From Nematostella vectensis (taxonomy: Eukaryota; Cnidaria; Anthozoa; Actiniaria; Edwardsiidae): DNA of 64,000 nucleotides. Under the pieces are notes generated by a model. The model saw only the letters and a program-made list of their open reading frames with translations, did no database searches and was not told the DNA's origin. The stretch covers positions 3,024,001 through 3,088,000 of the forward strand of contig NC_064034.1 of the NCBI RefSeq assembly GCF_932526225.1, written 5' to 3'. This document shows positions 42,451 through 54,458 of the stretch, piece after piece. Position 1 is the stretch's first letter. Each line of letters opens with the position of its first letter. The translations under genes and the position numbers were made by a program.

Positions 42451-43160
42451 TCTGGGCCGTAGCATAGGGTGGGTCGCGGAATTACCATTAGGGGCGTGGC
42501 TGTGAAGACCTGCTACAACTCTATGCCTAGTGGTCATTTTCCTGGGGAAATCATCTTCCAAGTTTTGTAAATTAGGTTGTATGATTTTGAAGAGAAAAAG
42601 AGACTATTTTCTGATCACTGAAGGAAGGGACGGCGCTGTTAACTGTACGGCACTATTGGGGGAGGGCTGCTAAGTTGAATATTTTTTCCTGCTCAGAATT
42701 TGCGACCCTCCCCTAATCTAAAGCACAAAAAAGGCGACCAAAAAATAAGACCCTACCCCACACAAATAAAAGTTAAATCTGTGAGCACTCTTTACTCAGT
42801 GCCGTGTAGCACAAAGGGGCTTCTTTTTTAAATATTGTCAGCCGGAATATGGCCCGAATGTCGCCATTTTTCAGCATAATTTCTGGGAGACAGCCCCCCT
42901 CACACTAAAGACAGTGCTCATGGAAATTAATAAAGAACAAGACTTCCAAAGATGAATAACCAAATAAAGAAACCGCACTTTCAGGCCTGACTTTGGGCTG
43001 GCGCCAGCCAGACGAAAGCCATGAAAGTGCAAGCAGAAGGCGCATCACATTTATGTTTTATTTTGTAAGCGGTCTTGGGTTCTCCTCAGAAAATTTTAAA
43101 TTTCCAGACTATCAGAATCTTTGTTTTGTATTCTCGTTTTACTCCTACTTTTTGTCGATC
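42451..43160. other. Spacer between two minisatellites, dispersed repeat only
   Basis: No gene seen. Bases about 43005-43110 (gccatgaaagtgcaagcaga, ggcgcatcacat, ttctcctcagaaaa) recur at about 50462-50575 in the same orientation, marking a dispersed element. Confidence 0.5.
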
Positions 43161-43170
43161 TCAATACTTT

Positions 43171-44003
43171 ACCATTCACTATCATCACCAAAGGGTTCAC
43201 TATCATCACCAAAGGGTTCATTATTATCATCAAAGGGTTCACTATCATCACCAAAGGGTTCGCTATCATCACCAAAGGGTTCACTATCATCACCAAAGGG
43301 TTCACTATCAACACCAAAGGGTTCACTATCATCACTAAAGGGTTCGCTATCATCACCAAAGGGTTCACTATTATCACCAAAGGGTTCACTACCATCACCA
43401 AAGGGTTCATTATCATCACCAAAGGGTTCACTATCATCACCAAAGGGTTCACTATCATCACCAAAGGGTTCACTATTACCACCAAAGGGTTCACTATAAT
43501 CACCAAAGGGTTCACTATCATCACCAAAGGGTTCACTGTCATCACCAAAGGGTTCACTATCATCACCAAATGGTTCACTATTATCACCAAAGGGTTCACT
43601 ATCATCACCAAAGGGTTCACTATCATCACCAAATGGTTCACTATTATCACCAAAGGGTTCACTATCATCACCAAAGGGTTCACTATCATCACAAAAGGGT
43701 TCACTATCATCACCAAAGGGTTCACTATTATCACCAAAGGGTTCACTATCATCACCAAAGGGTTCACTATCATCACCAAAGGGTTCACTATCATCACCAA
43801 AGGATTCACTATCAACACCAAAGGGTTCACTATCATCACAAAAGGGTTCACTATCATCACCAAAGGGTTCACTATCAACACCAAAGGGTTCACTATCATC
43901 ACCAAAGGGTTCGCTATCATCACCAAAGGGTTCACTATCATCACCAAAGGGTTCACTATCGTTACCAAAGAAGGGTTTATTATCATTACCAAAGGTTTCA
44001 CTA
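43171..44003. repeat. 21-bp minisatellite
   Basis: About 39 copies of ttcactatcatcaccaaagg plus g, with single-base variants. Because 21 is a multiple of three and the unit lacks stops in most frames, five of the six frames stay open, giving 295- and 319-codon frames on opposite strands. That is a property of the repeat and not evidence of coding. Confidence 0.95.
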
Positions 44004-44650
44004 AGTGAAACGAACGATCACGTGCCGTCTGATAAATCAGGCTAGAGTGGCCCATATTTCGAAACTTTTGGAAGTGGTCGCTTAATACAGGGTGTCAACC
44101 CAAATAAATTGTAAACGAGGGATTGGTGGAGATTGCAAACAGGCGAAAAAATTTTCGACGTTCAAGGGAGGGGACTAGATTCGGAGCTGACGTGTGGCCA
44201 GCGCGCCACTAGATCGATGTACCAACTCCTCCCTCCCCTTCAAAGATGAAATACAACACAACGTTTTGGTTTTCGTTGTAGATAATTTTAAAATCAATCC
44301 TAATATAGGGATTCCCCACTTCTACATTTTCCGAGCATATCCCGACCGTTAAAAAAGCACGAAAGAAAATATGGCTTACGAATTCTTAGTCTTCCTTACA
44401 GCCCTTTTGAGGTCTGTCCCGTCATGAGTGTTACGCTAAAATGAGGAATCAGCTACTGTACCATAGAAGAAGAAATATTCCTTATCTTTCAGGTGTTTCG
44501 CATTTGCTTGCTAATGGAACAGATATGCTACTTATAGGATATCTTTTAATTTTCCATTGTTATCACGGCCATACAAATTCAATTAAAAAGTGTATAAGTT
44601 ACGTATGGGTGTGGTGGATAAACGCGTGGATTGTTCACGGATGACCCCTG

Positions 44651-47600
44651 CTATTCTGGGCGGATTTGCTTGTACTTCTGGTTCCTGATAACTTTCCATT
44701 TGGCGAGTGAAGCATATTTCTTGAGAACTTTTTTCCAGTAGCATCGAATATCAGGCATTCTTAGATGATCCATAATAAATGTGTAACCCCTAAAAATACC
44801 AATAACAACAAGAAATCACAATTGTTGGGAGGAAATCCTCAACATTTCCATTGTTGGGTTATAGAAACTAAAAATCTTTTTCGTAGGGAGACGGCTTCTT
44901 CCAGTCAAAATATTGCAGTGACTTATGGTAAGTTAGTGCAGATGTGTGTGAGGAAAACATAGTCCCCAGTAGAACATAATCCCGCCACATCAAACTGGCA
45001 AGAAGGCCCATGTACTAATGCTTACCTTTCAGCAATTCCCTTGACAATGCCATCGTTGGCTTTGGCAAACTCAATCAAGTCCCTATTGAAAATGATACTT
45101 TTAGGGGTTTTGACAACGTTAAGAAAATGGTAAATTGAGATACGCACCTGACATTAGAGAGGTCAGTCTCAACAGGGATGTAGTGGACCCAGGGTTTAAG
45201 AGCACGATAGAAAAACTCCTGCCATTCATCTCCCACATGGAAGACTAGAGCTTTGCAGACAAACAGGTGCTTGAAACGGAAGCTGGCCGCCACACCACGG
45301 AAATTGAACAGATATCTGAGAGGAAAATGAGTAAAGGGTCATGGTGAGCGAGGGTCATGGTGAGCGAGGAGACAATGTGTCCATACATTGCTTAAATACC
45401 ATCAATTTTTTTCATGACCCTGAAAGGGAGAGTGATTGGGGAAGTTTGAGCCCCCAAGATTTAAAATAAAATGACTTTATATTCTTTCTTTGTAAAACTT
45501 CCATAAACTCCCTCCCCTTCACAAATAGGATTGTTTGCTATAAGAGAGCACTGAGCAACATAAAACACTGTTCTTTGGCCCTAATTTGTATTGACAGTGA
45601 TCCTCTTAACACTACTACGATTCCCATACTTTATCATGAGAGTTATCAATACAATGCTTAAATCAAAGTTCTATGCCCCTTACTTGTACTGACAGTGATC
45701 CTCCAGAGGTACTTCTTTTGCAGGTGGGGCATGTAGTGTGTCCTTTAATAGAGAGGTATATCTTAGGGAACAAAATATCCATAGAACAATAACACAATTA
45801 ATAAACCTATCAATGTTAATAAACGTTGTGTATGATAAATACTACTGTGACCTCATTGAAAGTTTTAAATAAGTTGTTTTCAAACATTGACTTTTTAAAT
45901 TAACCCTGTATAAATGAATCATTTGAAACAGGCAATGGTTGAAATTTGAAAAATTTCAAAGGAAAAATAATACATACTGCATCTGATTTCCATGCTTGAT
46001 TCTTTGTGTACTGGGCATCAGCCAGCTCAGGGTGTTTCCTTGACAAAAGTACCAAAGGGTCTCTTTCTGCACTTGTTCTGCAAAAAAACATAAAATGATT
46101 CACCATGGAACTAAGCTACAAGCAAGCTTCTTGGGATCATTCACAAGTCAGGGCTTCTGGAATTACGCGGAGAAAAACTCAAAATTACGCGGGATTCTTT
46201 GCATAATTACGCGGAGAATCAATCATTATGCGCTAAATTACACGGTATTGTGCAATACATTTTTCTTTAAAAATCAAAATTTTGCGGGATTCTTTACTGA
46301 ATTACGCGCTAAATTACATGGAATATCAACTGTTACGCCCAAACTACATTTTGTACCAAAGGAAAGCACGAAATAACTTGAAAAGGTTTATTTTTTGCGC
46401 GAAAATATCTTAGGCGAGTTTTCATTGGCTCCTAGCCACCAGCCAATTAAAAAAGGTATTTTATTATTAGTCCTAGGCCTTTGCGGTTTAGCAAAGAATG
46501 CCTAGTCATTTTATTTGCTTTCGAAATTCAGTTCGAAATATCGCACTCTTACGAAGAATATCTTTTTTTTTTACGAGAAATAGAGGTAAGAACCCTTAAA
46601 GAACACATCAGCTGTGCACTTAAATGTTTTGTCTTTTAAAATTTAGCCAACTACGCGGGATTACGCGGATTACGCAGAGAAAACCAAATAATGCGCTTCC
46701 GCACAAGCGCGTAATTCCAGAAGCCCTGCATTTACCACTAAATGGCTTCTTTCTGATTGGATATTCGTGCGCGCGTCGGATCTATGAATTCCAGAAGCCC
46801 TGGGGCCGGTTCCTGATAAGTATTTGTGTAACTAGAAGTAAGTATTGTTTCAATTGTAAAAGGAAATTAGCAATTGAGTTTAATAGTAAAAATTTTATTT
46901 CTAAAATTACCTTGAACCTCTGAAAAATGCTTTGCTCTCTTTCTTTTCCCATGGCCATTCTTGACTTTTTCTGTAAAAAATAAATGAAGGATTTTTTTAC
47001 AAATTTCACTTACATTTTTGTTTCCTTGTCTGTATAGATATTCAAAAAACATAAAATCTGCTTACTTGTCCAGGGCTTCTCTCATGAGGTCCCATCTCCC
47101 AAGCCCCGTTGGATATATGGGCCACACAGCTGGCCCTCCTTCCCAGAACGTCCATGCTGGGTACATAATATCCATCTCATTTTTGGTCTAAGAGAGCGAG
47201 AAAAATATAGAATTGAAATAACTAGGTGCACACAAAAAGGTCTGGGTGGCATCACATAAAAAATAAACAGGATTTTAAGTCATTGTGTAGTTTCAAAAAA
47301 TATCCATATCCCCCCCCCCCATTGAGGGGATTGGAATTTCCAGAGGGGTTGGGGGTTCAAAAGCCCAGGAATTTCCAGGGGGAGGGGGGTAAAATTGCCT
47401 TTTTTCCTTAACAGTAGGGGGGGGGGGGTATGGATATTTCCTGGAGCTACACATTTCACATTTAAATTACTTCAAAATAATCATTGGTTAGGATTAGTGT
47501 TATTATTCTTATTTTTCAGCACACAATATTGAGAGAATTATTTTATAGTAATTGCTAAGTAAGCTGTGTAGTTCATTATCTATGAACCATATCATTTTGT

Positions 47601-50600
47601 TTACACAGCCTTTACCATCTAAAGTAAATTAAGAACAGTAACAAGTGAATGCTTCCTTCTAGTATAATTATTTTTTTATATATTCCCCACCTTACTAAAT
47701 GAGAATATTGGAAGTGCTGGACCCCATACTGCTGCCTGGAGAGAGAGAAATATGATAGCACTGAACCGCTAATATATGATCTTATCAGGCTTAAAACTCA
47801 TTCTCCTGATCCGTGTTGCTTGGTTACCCATGTTGCTTGGTTACCTGTGTTGCTTGGTTACCCATGTTCAGGGGTGTACACAGGATTTTAACAAGTTGCA
47901 GTCAAAGCATTCAGAAGCTGAATGAGGACATGGCCCCTCATCACGCATCTTCGTGAAGATTTCATAGCTCCCACTTTTGGGTTTAAAATTGGCGTCAATA
48001 CATAAGACTTTTCAGAATATTACACGATCCTATGTCATCCTCTATCTGTACTAGGACTTCTGTCGTTGCGTGGCACTGAACAACATAACACTATGTTTGG
48101 AAATCATCTGTAGACTTGTACAGGACCCGAAATGGTCCCAGGACCTGAAAAGATCCCAGGACCCGAAATGATCCCCAAAAGTACCCCAACTGATCCTCGG
48201 ACCCGAAACGATACCGAGGAGTCCCCGAAATCAACCCCAAGGAATTGCAGCAATGGACAAAGGAAAAGCAGAAAAAATACTTGCAATTCTTCAAGCATAA
48301 TAAGGGGTTAACAGCGACTCGATTTCTAAACAACGTGACTTAAAAATATTAAATTCCAACACAATACTTCTATTTATTACATTGCCTGGCATTAAACCCA
48401 TAAACAGAGTCCAAAACAAATACACAACTTTAAATTGCTACTGAAAGGAATACAGCATAAACATAGCACAGCTTTGCTCAGATCAACCAAACTTTTGACC
48501 TTCCATTACACTCTTAACATTTTGTGGATCCCATGATATGATAGGTCTTTCATTCACCGAAAACAAACATGCCAAAAAATAACTTTAAAACATTTCGCTT
48601 CCTATGTAAAGCAGCATGTCCCATCTTGAAAGACTTTCTTTTATGGCTTGTTATGTAAAAATGATTTATCCATGCCGGGCTCCTCAAATTACTATCACAG
48701 GAATTGTTAGTTGACCCCAATTTCTGACTCAACCACTGTATTTCCCCTGCAGTCGTATATAAAAATCTTAATACTATAGTTTTAGTTAATGTAAATTTCC
48801 TTTTAATAACACAAACAAAGCTAAATGTTTCATATGTTTTTTAAAACTGAAAGCCAATCCTTACACATTCCTTGAGTCGTCCATTACTGTAATTCCTTGG
48901 GGTTCATTTCGGGGACTCTTGGGGATCGTTTCGGGTCCCGGGATCAGTTGAGGTACCTTTGGGGATCGTTTGGGGTCCTGGGACCGTTTCGGGTCCTGGG
49001 ATCATTTTGGGTCCTGTACAGACTACCATGATTAAGAAAATTATAGTTTTTATCCTCGTCATATATATAAAACTATGACATAAAAATGAATGAGTAAACA
49101 TTTGATTTTTCCCCTCTTTATGCAAATAAGATCACCAAATTTTTTTGCAGTCCAGTGACTGCAGGCCTATAGGCTGCGTATGTCCCCAGTTTTGCTTGGT
49201 TACCTGTGTTGCTTGGTTACCCACCTGAGGCCAGTCTCGAGTATTTATGATAATTTCCATGTCAGGCAGCTTGTTAATGACCTCTAATAGAAAATGCTCA
49301 ATGCCTTTACACCTGAAGGGGGGAATCAGTAAGAAAATGTAAAATGGGAATGTAACAGGATAAAATTATTAAATAGTGCTTTGGAAAAAAATACTCAAAC
49401 ACAAAAAGAATTCATGGAATATTTATGCCCAAAGACCCTACCTAAATGGGAACATACAATCATCCTCTCTATAAAGCATGTGGTTAATGATCTGATAGTG
49501 TGTTCCTCTGGATCTGGCAGCATCAAAGTCAGACTTGTTGATACCATCTTTCCATCTTCTCAAGTCGTCTTCAATAACGTCTTTGTAGCATCCACACCCC
49601 TTGTTAGAGCAGCCCCTGTATGTACTGACAGCTTGATTGATCTTATCAATGTAGGACTGCCAAGAGTCTGGGACACATCAGAGTTGCAATTTAAAATGGA
49701 CTCTAATAAAAATAGATGTGGGTGATCATTGGCAAAACCAATTTTAACATTAAGGAATATCACTTTGGGTGTGGTCCAAGGAATTTTTAACCCTAAGAGA
49801 TAGCGGATTCAGAAAAACCATTAACACCCCAGAAGGAATAGCAGTTGGTCAAAATTTTTATACCCTAAAAGATAGGACCATCACACCTGTCTACTTTTCT
49901 GGAGAGTCCCCCCCTACCCCTGGGGGAGATGCCATTCTAATGGAATTGACTATGGTCCTGACCCCTGATCCTGCCTATTAGTTATCAATTTTTATCAATA
50001 TTTGGTGTGATAATATGTCTGTCAATCACTAATACTACTTAATAATCAATTCATTCATATTGCTATTTAACCAATTTCTTATAATAAAAATTTTTATCAA
50101 TGAATTTAGGCTAAACCTTTTTATGTACTTTTTTGGTCTGATAAAGTCTTCTATATATCTTACTTATAAGTTACTTCAGTCAAGTAAGCTTAAGTAGGGT
50201 AATACGAGCAGCAAAATCGTACAAATTTTGTGGCGGCATTTGCAAAAAAAAGAGCATTATCATTAGCTCCTTTACAACTTAAATCTTATTTAAATATGTA
50301 CCAGCAATACCACCAATCTGAAAAGTTAGTAGGGGAGGGATTGGGCATGAAGCGAAATTCGTAAATTCATTGCTGGAAGTTAATTAAACCAAAACTGCAA
50401 ATTCATTGATGGAAGTAAATAAAACCAAAACACTTTAGGGGATAATGATTTTCAACGCCAGCCAAATGAAAGTCATGAAAGTGCAAGCAGAAGGAGCATC
50501 ACATTAATTTACCTATTTTGTAGGGGTCTGGGGTTCTCCCCAGAAAAAAATTGAAATGCCAGACTTTTAGGAGGCTCTGACATTGATTAGAATACCTGTC

Positions 50601-50998
50601 CAAAAAATAAAGCCCTTCAATAAGCCCTGTATAAAAAATATAGGCCCTCCCCTAAAGCGATGCTCGAAAAATAGCAACCCTCCCCCCAAACATAGCAGCC
50701 CCCCCCCATTGGTTGAATAACGACCCTTCCTTACAGTAATGGGAAGAACAGGAGTGATAAAGCAGTTAGTTAAGTAAATAACGGTAATCCTTGCATAATG
50801 TGATGAGGCAATCTATTTTTATTGTACCAGCCTCGCCTCACCTTTGATTGAATACTTGGTTTTCTCGTGTTGAGAGTCTCGTTGGCAGATTTTATCAGAA
50901 CATTGGTGTGGATCTTCCGATGATTTCACAACAACAATTATAAAACAAAAATACCATACACTGGATAGCTCAAGACCTGTTAAGGTAGAAAACTTCAT
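44651..50998 (-). CDS. POGLUT1: Protein O-glucosyltransferase 1 (Rumi/CAP10 family), 11 exons
   Basis: This enzyme transfers glucose (or xylose) to Ser in EGF repeats of Notch-like proteins in the ER (family knowledge). Exons, high to low: 50998-50842, 49667-49442, 49312-49225, 47735-47691, 47187-47066, 46970-46911, 46077-45978, 45742-45684, 45315-45148, 45082-45026, 44789-44651. They join in phase to 1221 nt, 406 aa (human 392). The N-terminus has a hydrophobic signal (about 13-25). Diagnostic blocks include [14 protein letters not shown] (145-158), [78 protein letters not shown] and [11 protein letters not shown]. The C-terminus is QIRPE, without the KTEL-type ER-retrieval signal of the human protein. 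Intron 3 holds transposon copy B, intron 6 a 580-bp inverted repeat. Confidence 0.95.
46149..46728. mobile_element. Inverted-repeat element in POGLUT1 intron 6
   Basis: Bases 46149-46169 and 46708-46728 are exact inverted copies (cagggcttctggaattacgc plus g and its complement). The interior is rich in the motif aattacgcgg in several degenerate copies. A partial third end (gaattccagaagccctgg) lies at 46786. I find no clear target duplication. Confidence 0.7.
47298..47442. repeat. Small inverted repeat ending in C-run and G-run
   Basis: aatatccatatccccccccc at 47300 pairs with gggggggggtatggatattt near 47420-47440. The centre repeats gaatttccagaggggttggg-like motifs. It lies in POGLUT1 intron 4. 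It is probably a tiny MITE, and the G-runs could form quadruplexes. Confidence 0.6.
47813..47872. repeat. 17-bp tandem repeats containing donor-like sequence
   Basis: On the minus strand the unit reads gggtaaccaagcaacac or aggtaaccaagcaacac. The same unit forms the start of POGLUT1 intron 3 at 49190-49224, directly at the exon 3 donor (CAG then gtgggtaaccaagcaac). The two blocks are separated by 1.3 kb containing transposon copy B, consistent with one array split by insertions. Confidence 0.65.
48117..49020 (-). mobile_element. Non-autonomous DNA transposon with minisatellite TIRs, copy B
   Basis: TGTACAGG at 48117 and CCTGTACA ending at 49020 are flanked by GACT at 48113-48116 and 49021-49024. 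It is the reverse-orientation sibling of 34739-36072: internal blocks such as agcagcatgtcccatct and ggcttgttatgtaaaaatga match its complement. It lacks about 300 bp present in copy A (about 35395-35695), so one has a deletion or the other an insertion. It lies inside POGLUT1 intron 3. Confidence 0.87.
49668..50841. other. POGLUT1 intron 1 with dispersed repeat fragments
   Basis: This stretch lies between exons 1 and 2 of POGLUT1. Bases about 50462-50575 match the dispersed repeat at 43005-43110. The following part (50600-50720) is a degenerate series of C-rich phrases such as aaccctcccccc. No other exon is seen. Confidence 0.5.
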
Positions 50999-51120
50999 TA
51001 CTTAGTTATTAAAAATTCAAAACTTTAACAATATTGTTATCAAACAGAACTGAAAAAAGCGTTCGTTTACACAAACGCGAAAACGAGGCCACAATTACAG
51101 CCGAGAGAGACTGGTAAAAA

Positions 51121-51313
51121 TGCATTTTCTTTTCAACAAAAGACCAGAAACACATGCAGAAAAAAATCCAGTCAAAATAAACTGACATATATATATAATC
51201 CTGTTAACAGGATCCTATTAAAATAAACTGACATATATATATACCTGTTAACAGGATTATATATATATGTCAGTTTATATGTGTTTCTGGTCTTTTGTTG
51301 AAAAGAAAATGCA
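51121..51313. mobile_element. Perfect 34-bp-arm hairpin element upstream of POGLUT1
   Basis: Arms 51121-51154 and 51280-51313 are exact reverse complements (outer core tgcattttcttttcaacaaa). Inside, aataaactgacatatatata with cctgttaacagg occurs twice forward and once inverted. It is a short palindromic MITE-like element 120 bp upstream of the POGLUT1 start codon. Confidence 0.85.
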
Positions 51314-51470
51314 TTTGATTGTATTTTGGAAGGCAAAAAAAACTGGAATTCGACTCTGCCAAATTTTCTTCTTTAATAAGACTTCTTCGTAAGACAAAAA
51401 TTTGTCGAATCCTAGTTTTTGGTGTATTGTATTCATTTCTGTTTCACGAACACGACTATTTGGGCTTTTT

Positions 51471-51869
51471 GTATTGATTGTATTTTGGGATGCCTGTGTC
51501 AAAATCCATATATGGCTATCCTTCCCAAATATGGCGAAACATGATGCCTTGTAGCAAATTATCGCTTTCACATCCGGAAAAATATTCGACAAAAGGAAAG
51601 GGTCAACATTTTGATCGGTGAGAACCTAGATATCGTTTTTCTAAGCGCCTTTTAGAAGGCGGCTTTTGATTGTATTGATTGTATTTTGGGATGCTTGTGT
51701 CAAAATCCATATATGGCTATCCTTCCCAAATATGGAGAAACATGATGCCTTGTAGCAAATTCTCGCTTTCACATCCGGAAAAATATTCGACAAAAGGAAA
51801 GGGTCAAAATTTTGATCGGTGAGAACCTAGATATCGTTTTTCTAAGCGCCTTTTAGAAGGCGGCTTTTG
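51471..51869 (+). repeat. Tandem duplication, 201-bp unit
   Basis: Two head-to-tail copies, 51471-51671 and 51672 to about 51869, differ at only a few bases. Each contains atccatatatggctatcctt, ttcacatccggaaaaatatt and aagcgccttttagaaggcgg. It sits between the divergent POGLUT1 and SLC30A1 genes, in the likely promoter interval. Confidence 0.9.
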
Positions 51870-52590
51870 AAAACGGATAAGTTCAAAGCATAAGTGTATA
51901 TATCTTGAGAAGGCCGGGTTGTTTGTTTTCAAAAAATCACATCAAGACCACGAGAGCAACGTCACATCTTTCAGGTGACTCTTTTGCCGATTTATTTGTC
52001 ATTTGTATCGCTTAAATCATCGCATAACTCAGCTTTTTCAGAGACGATTTCTAGCCAATTCGCCGGCGATCATCAAACCATAAGTTTGATTTCCAATTCT
52101 TTGTCCATTTTGGTTTATATATTTGTGGATGGTTCGGCGGTTTTTTCGAACAAAGAACACGCTGTCAGGGTTTTAAGGGAATGGAAATTCATGATTTTGT
52201 TTGCGCAAGTATGATTGATTCCTCCGGGGTTACACACGAACAAGATCTGGTGATTGTTGTTGTCCTAATCAAAGAGAATCAGTCATCTCTTTAGTTGAGG
52301 AATGCTCATTTTTATAGATAAGTTTACATTGTCTTCGTAGCAATTACCATGACATATATAAAGTAAGTCAAGTAAGTAAACAAACAAAGGGTGCACATGA
52401 TCTAAAACATGAAAAACAGACATAATAAAAATCTGCCCATAAACAATCTCCCTTTGCCAATAATTATTTACAAGAAAGCTATCATACAATTGCAAGTTAA
52501 ACACCCGAGTTGAACAAGTTGAACACCCGAGATTTATTTTGTTGGCTTTTTTTTCATTGAAAATATAAATTCCTTCTTTTAGGGTATAAG

Positions 52591-54458
52591 ATGCCGACAA
52601 AGAAAGCTCTAAAGAAAGCCCTTATTGGGAAGACTGGCAGCGTTCTGTCCATGCTTGCCCTAACAAGCAGCTTCTTCTTGGTGGAACTCATTGTGGGATA
52701 TGCCACAAACTCGATGGCACTGGTGGCAGACTCCTTTCACATGTTATCCGATGTAATGTCACTGATTATTGGCTACTTTGCCTTGAGGTACTCTAAAAAG
52801 AGTCAAAGAACTGAACGAAATACATTTGGTTGGCAGCGAGCTGAAGTCCTTGGCGCCCTAGTGAATGCAGTTTTTCTCATAGCACTCTGCTTTTCTATCT
52901 TGGTAGAGTCCTTGAAGCGTATAGTCGAAGTAGAACCAATTCACAACGTGAACCTTTTACTTATAGTTGGTGCTGCAGGACTGTTTATCAACCTAATAGG
53001 GCTGTTGATGTTTCATCGTCATGGCCATGGGCATAGCCATGGGGGACATGGGCACGGACATAGTCATGGACTACCCCCGGCGGCGGCCAATGGCCTGGTC
53101 ATCCTCCCAGGAGAAGAAAACAGCATCAACCACTCTTCCGGATCACTCACAGGTTTGGCAATTTTTTATCTGCTCATTATCATTGGGAAAAATTCTAATT
53201 CTAATTATTATGTTGTACTGGTGATGGCTTGGGCTTTAGATCCCTCATTTTGCTTTTGGTTGAAGTCAACAAGAAGATTAATGTTTTTTTTTACATTCTC
53301 CAGGGGCGGATCTTGGAATGACCCATGGTCCCCCATATTCTCAGAGATGTTTTTAAAATAAGCAGATAGAAAAGTTCACTAAGAAAAAAATGCTTCCCCC
53401 TTTAACTTTTTAACAGAAGAATACAATTGTTGATTAAAGCTATTTCAGCTTTTAGTATGATTTTGATTTACTCTTTATTTTTGCAGATGACCATGGTGCT
53501 AAGAATGGTCATGTTCACGGAGGTGAGGAGGCTGTCTCCTCACCACTCACTGGAAAACAAACCTCCAGCGCGCAGCTGAACATGCGAGCAGTCTACCTTC
53601 ATGTCCTTGGTGATGCCCTGGGCTCTGTCATCGTCATGGTGAGCGGCTTCATTATCAAGTACGCATCAGGGAAGTGGACCTTATATGTGGACCCTGGCAT
53701 GAGTATACTGTTGGTCTGTCTGATCCTGAGAACTTCCATCCCATTGATGCGTGAGTCCTCACTCATTCTGCTGCAAACTGTACCAACTCACATAAAGATT
53801 AAGGAAGTTCAAGATAGACTGTTGGACTACGTTGATGGTGTGTTGAGTGTCCATGAGTTCCATGTATGGCAGCTAGCAGGAGACAAGATTATAGGTAAGG
53901 CTAATTTAATACAACACTGGGTATGTTAATTCAGGAATCTCAGCCCTTCCCCAGAGGGGTTGTGTTTACACCAGTCTCACAATGTTTTCCATGTGTTACA
54001 ATAAGGCTAGCCTACATAAATGAGATCGTGGATAATAAATTATTTAAACTTAGCTGTACACAAGCAAAATAATAAGGATTCAACTGGTGATTCAGGGCTG
54101 TTTCCCGTTTGATGTTTGTATTACAGGTCTAATTAATACAATGCTATCATTATCACTTCCAGCATCAGCGCACATCACTTGTCACACACCAGATGAGTAC
54201 ATGGCTATAGCTAACCAAATCAAGCAGTTTTTTCACAATGAAGGCATTCACTCAACTACCATCCAACCAGAGTTTGTAGAGGACACCTTGAAGAAGGAGG
54301 AATGTGTCTTGGCTTGTGGGGAGTCAGCGAGCTGTGCAGCTCAAAAGTGCTGCACAACTGAAGCAGACTTACGAAAGAGGGTTTCATCAACAAAGGATGA
54401 GAGTGAGATGCAGGATGCTGACAAGTCATCAAACCTTCAACATGAGTCTGTAGTTTGA
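52591..54458 (+). CDS. SLC30A1: Zinc exporter, SLC30A1 (ZnT1) type, three coding exons
   Basis: ZnT1 exports Zn2+ from the cytosol across the plasma membrane by proton exchange (family knowledge). Coding exons 52591-53152, 53487-53894 and 54163-54458 join in phase to 421 aa. The start ATG lies 8 bases after an acceptor (AG at 52581-52582), so a 5' untranslated exon exists upstream; I could not place it. Transport-site residues are His50/Asp54 (ADSFHMLSD) and His226/Asp230 (YLHVLGD), the zinc-selective HD-HD pattern. The TM4-TM5 loop is His-rich (about 142-159). The C-terminal cytosolic domain has VHEFHVWQLAG and IHSTTIQPEF, then the Cys-rich ECVLACG...KCC segment typical of ZnT1. It is shorter than human ZnT1 (507 aa), mainly in loop and tail. 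A candidate AATAAA lies at 54735. Confidence 0.95.

Noticed and set aside
43096-44055. Opposed 295- and 319-codon frames in the 21-bp array
   Set aside because: Both exist because the 21-bp unit lacks stops in most frames. Neither has independent coding evidence.
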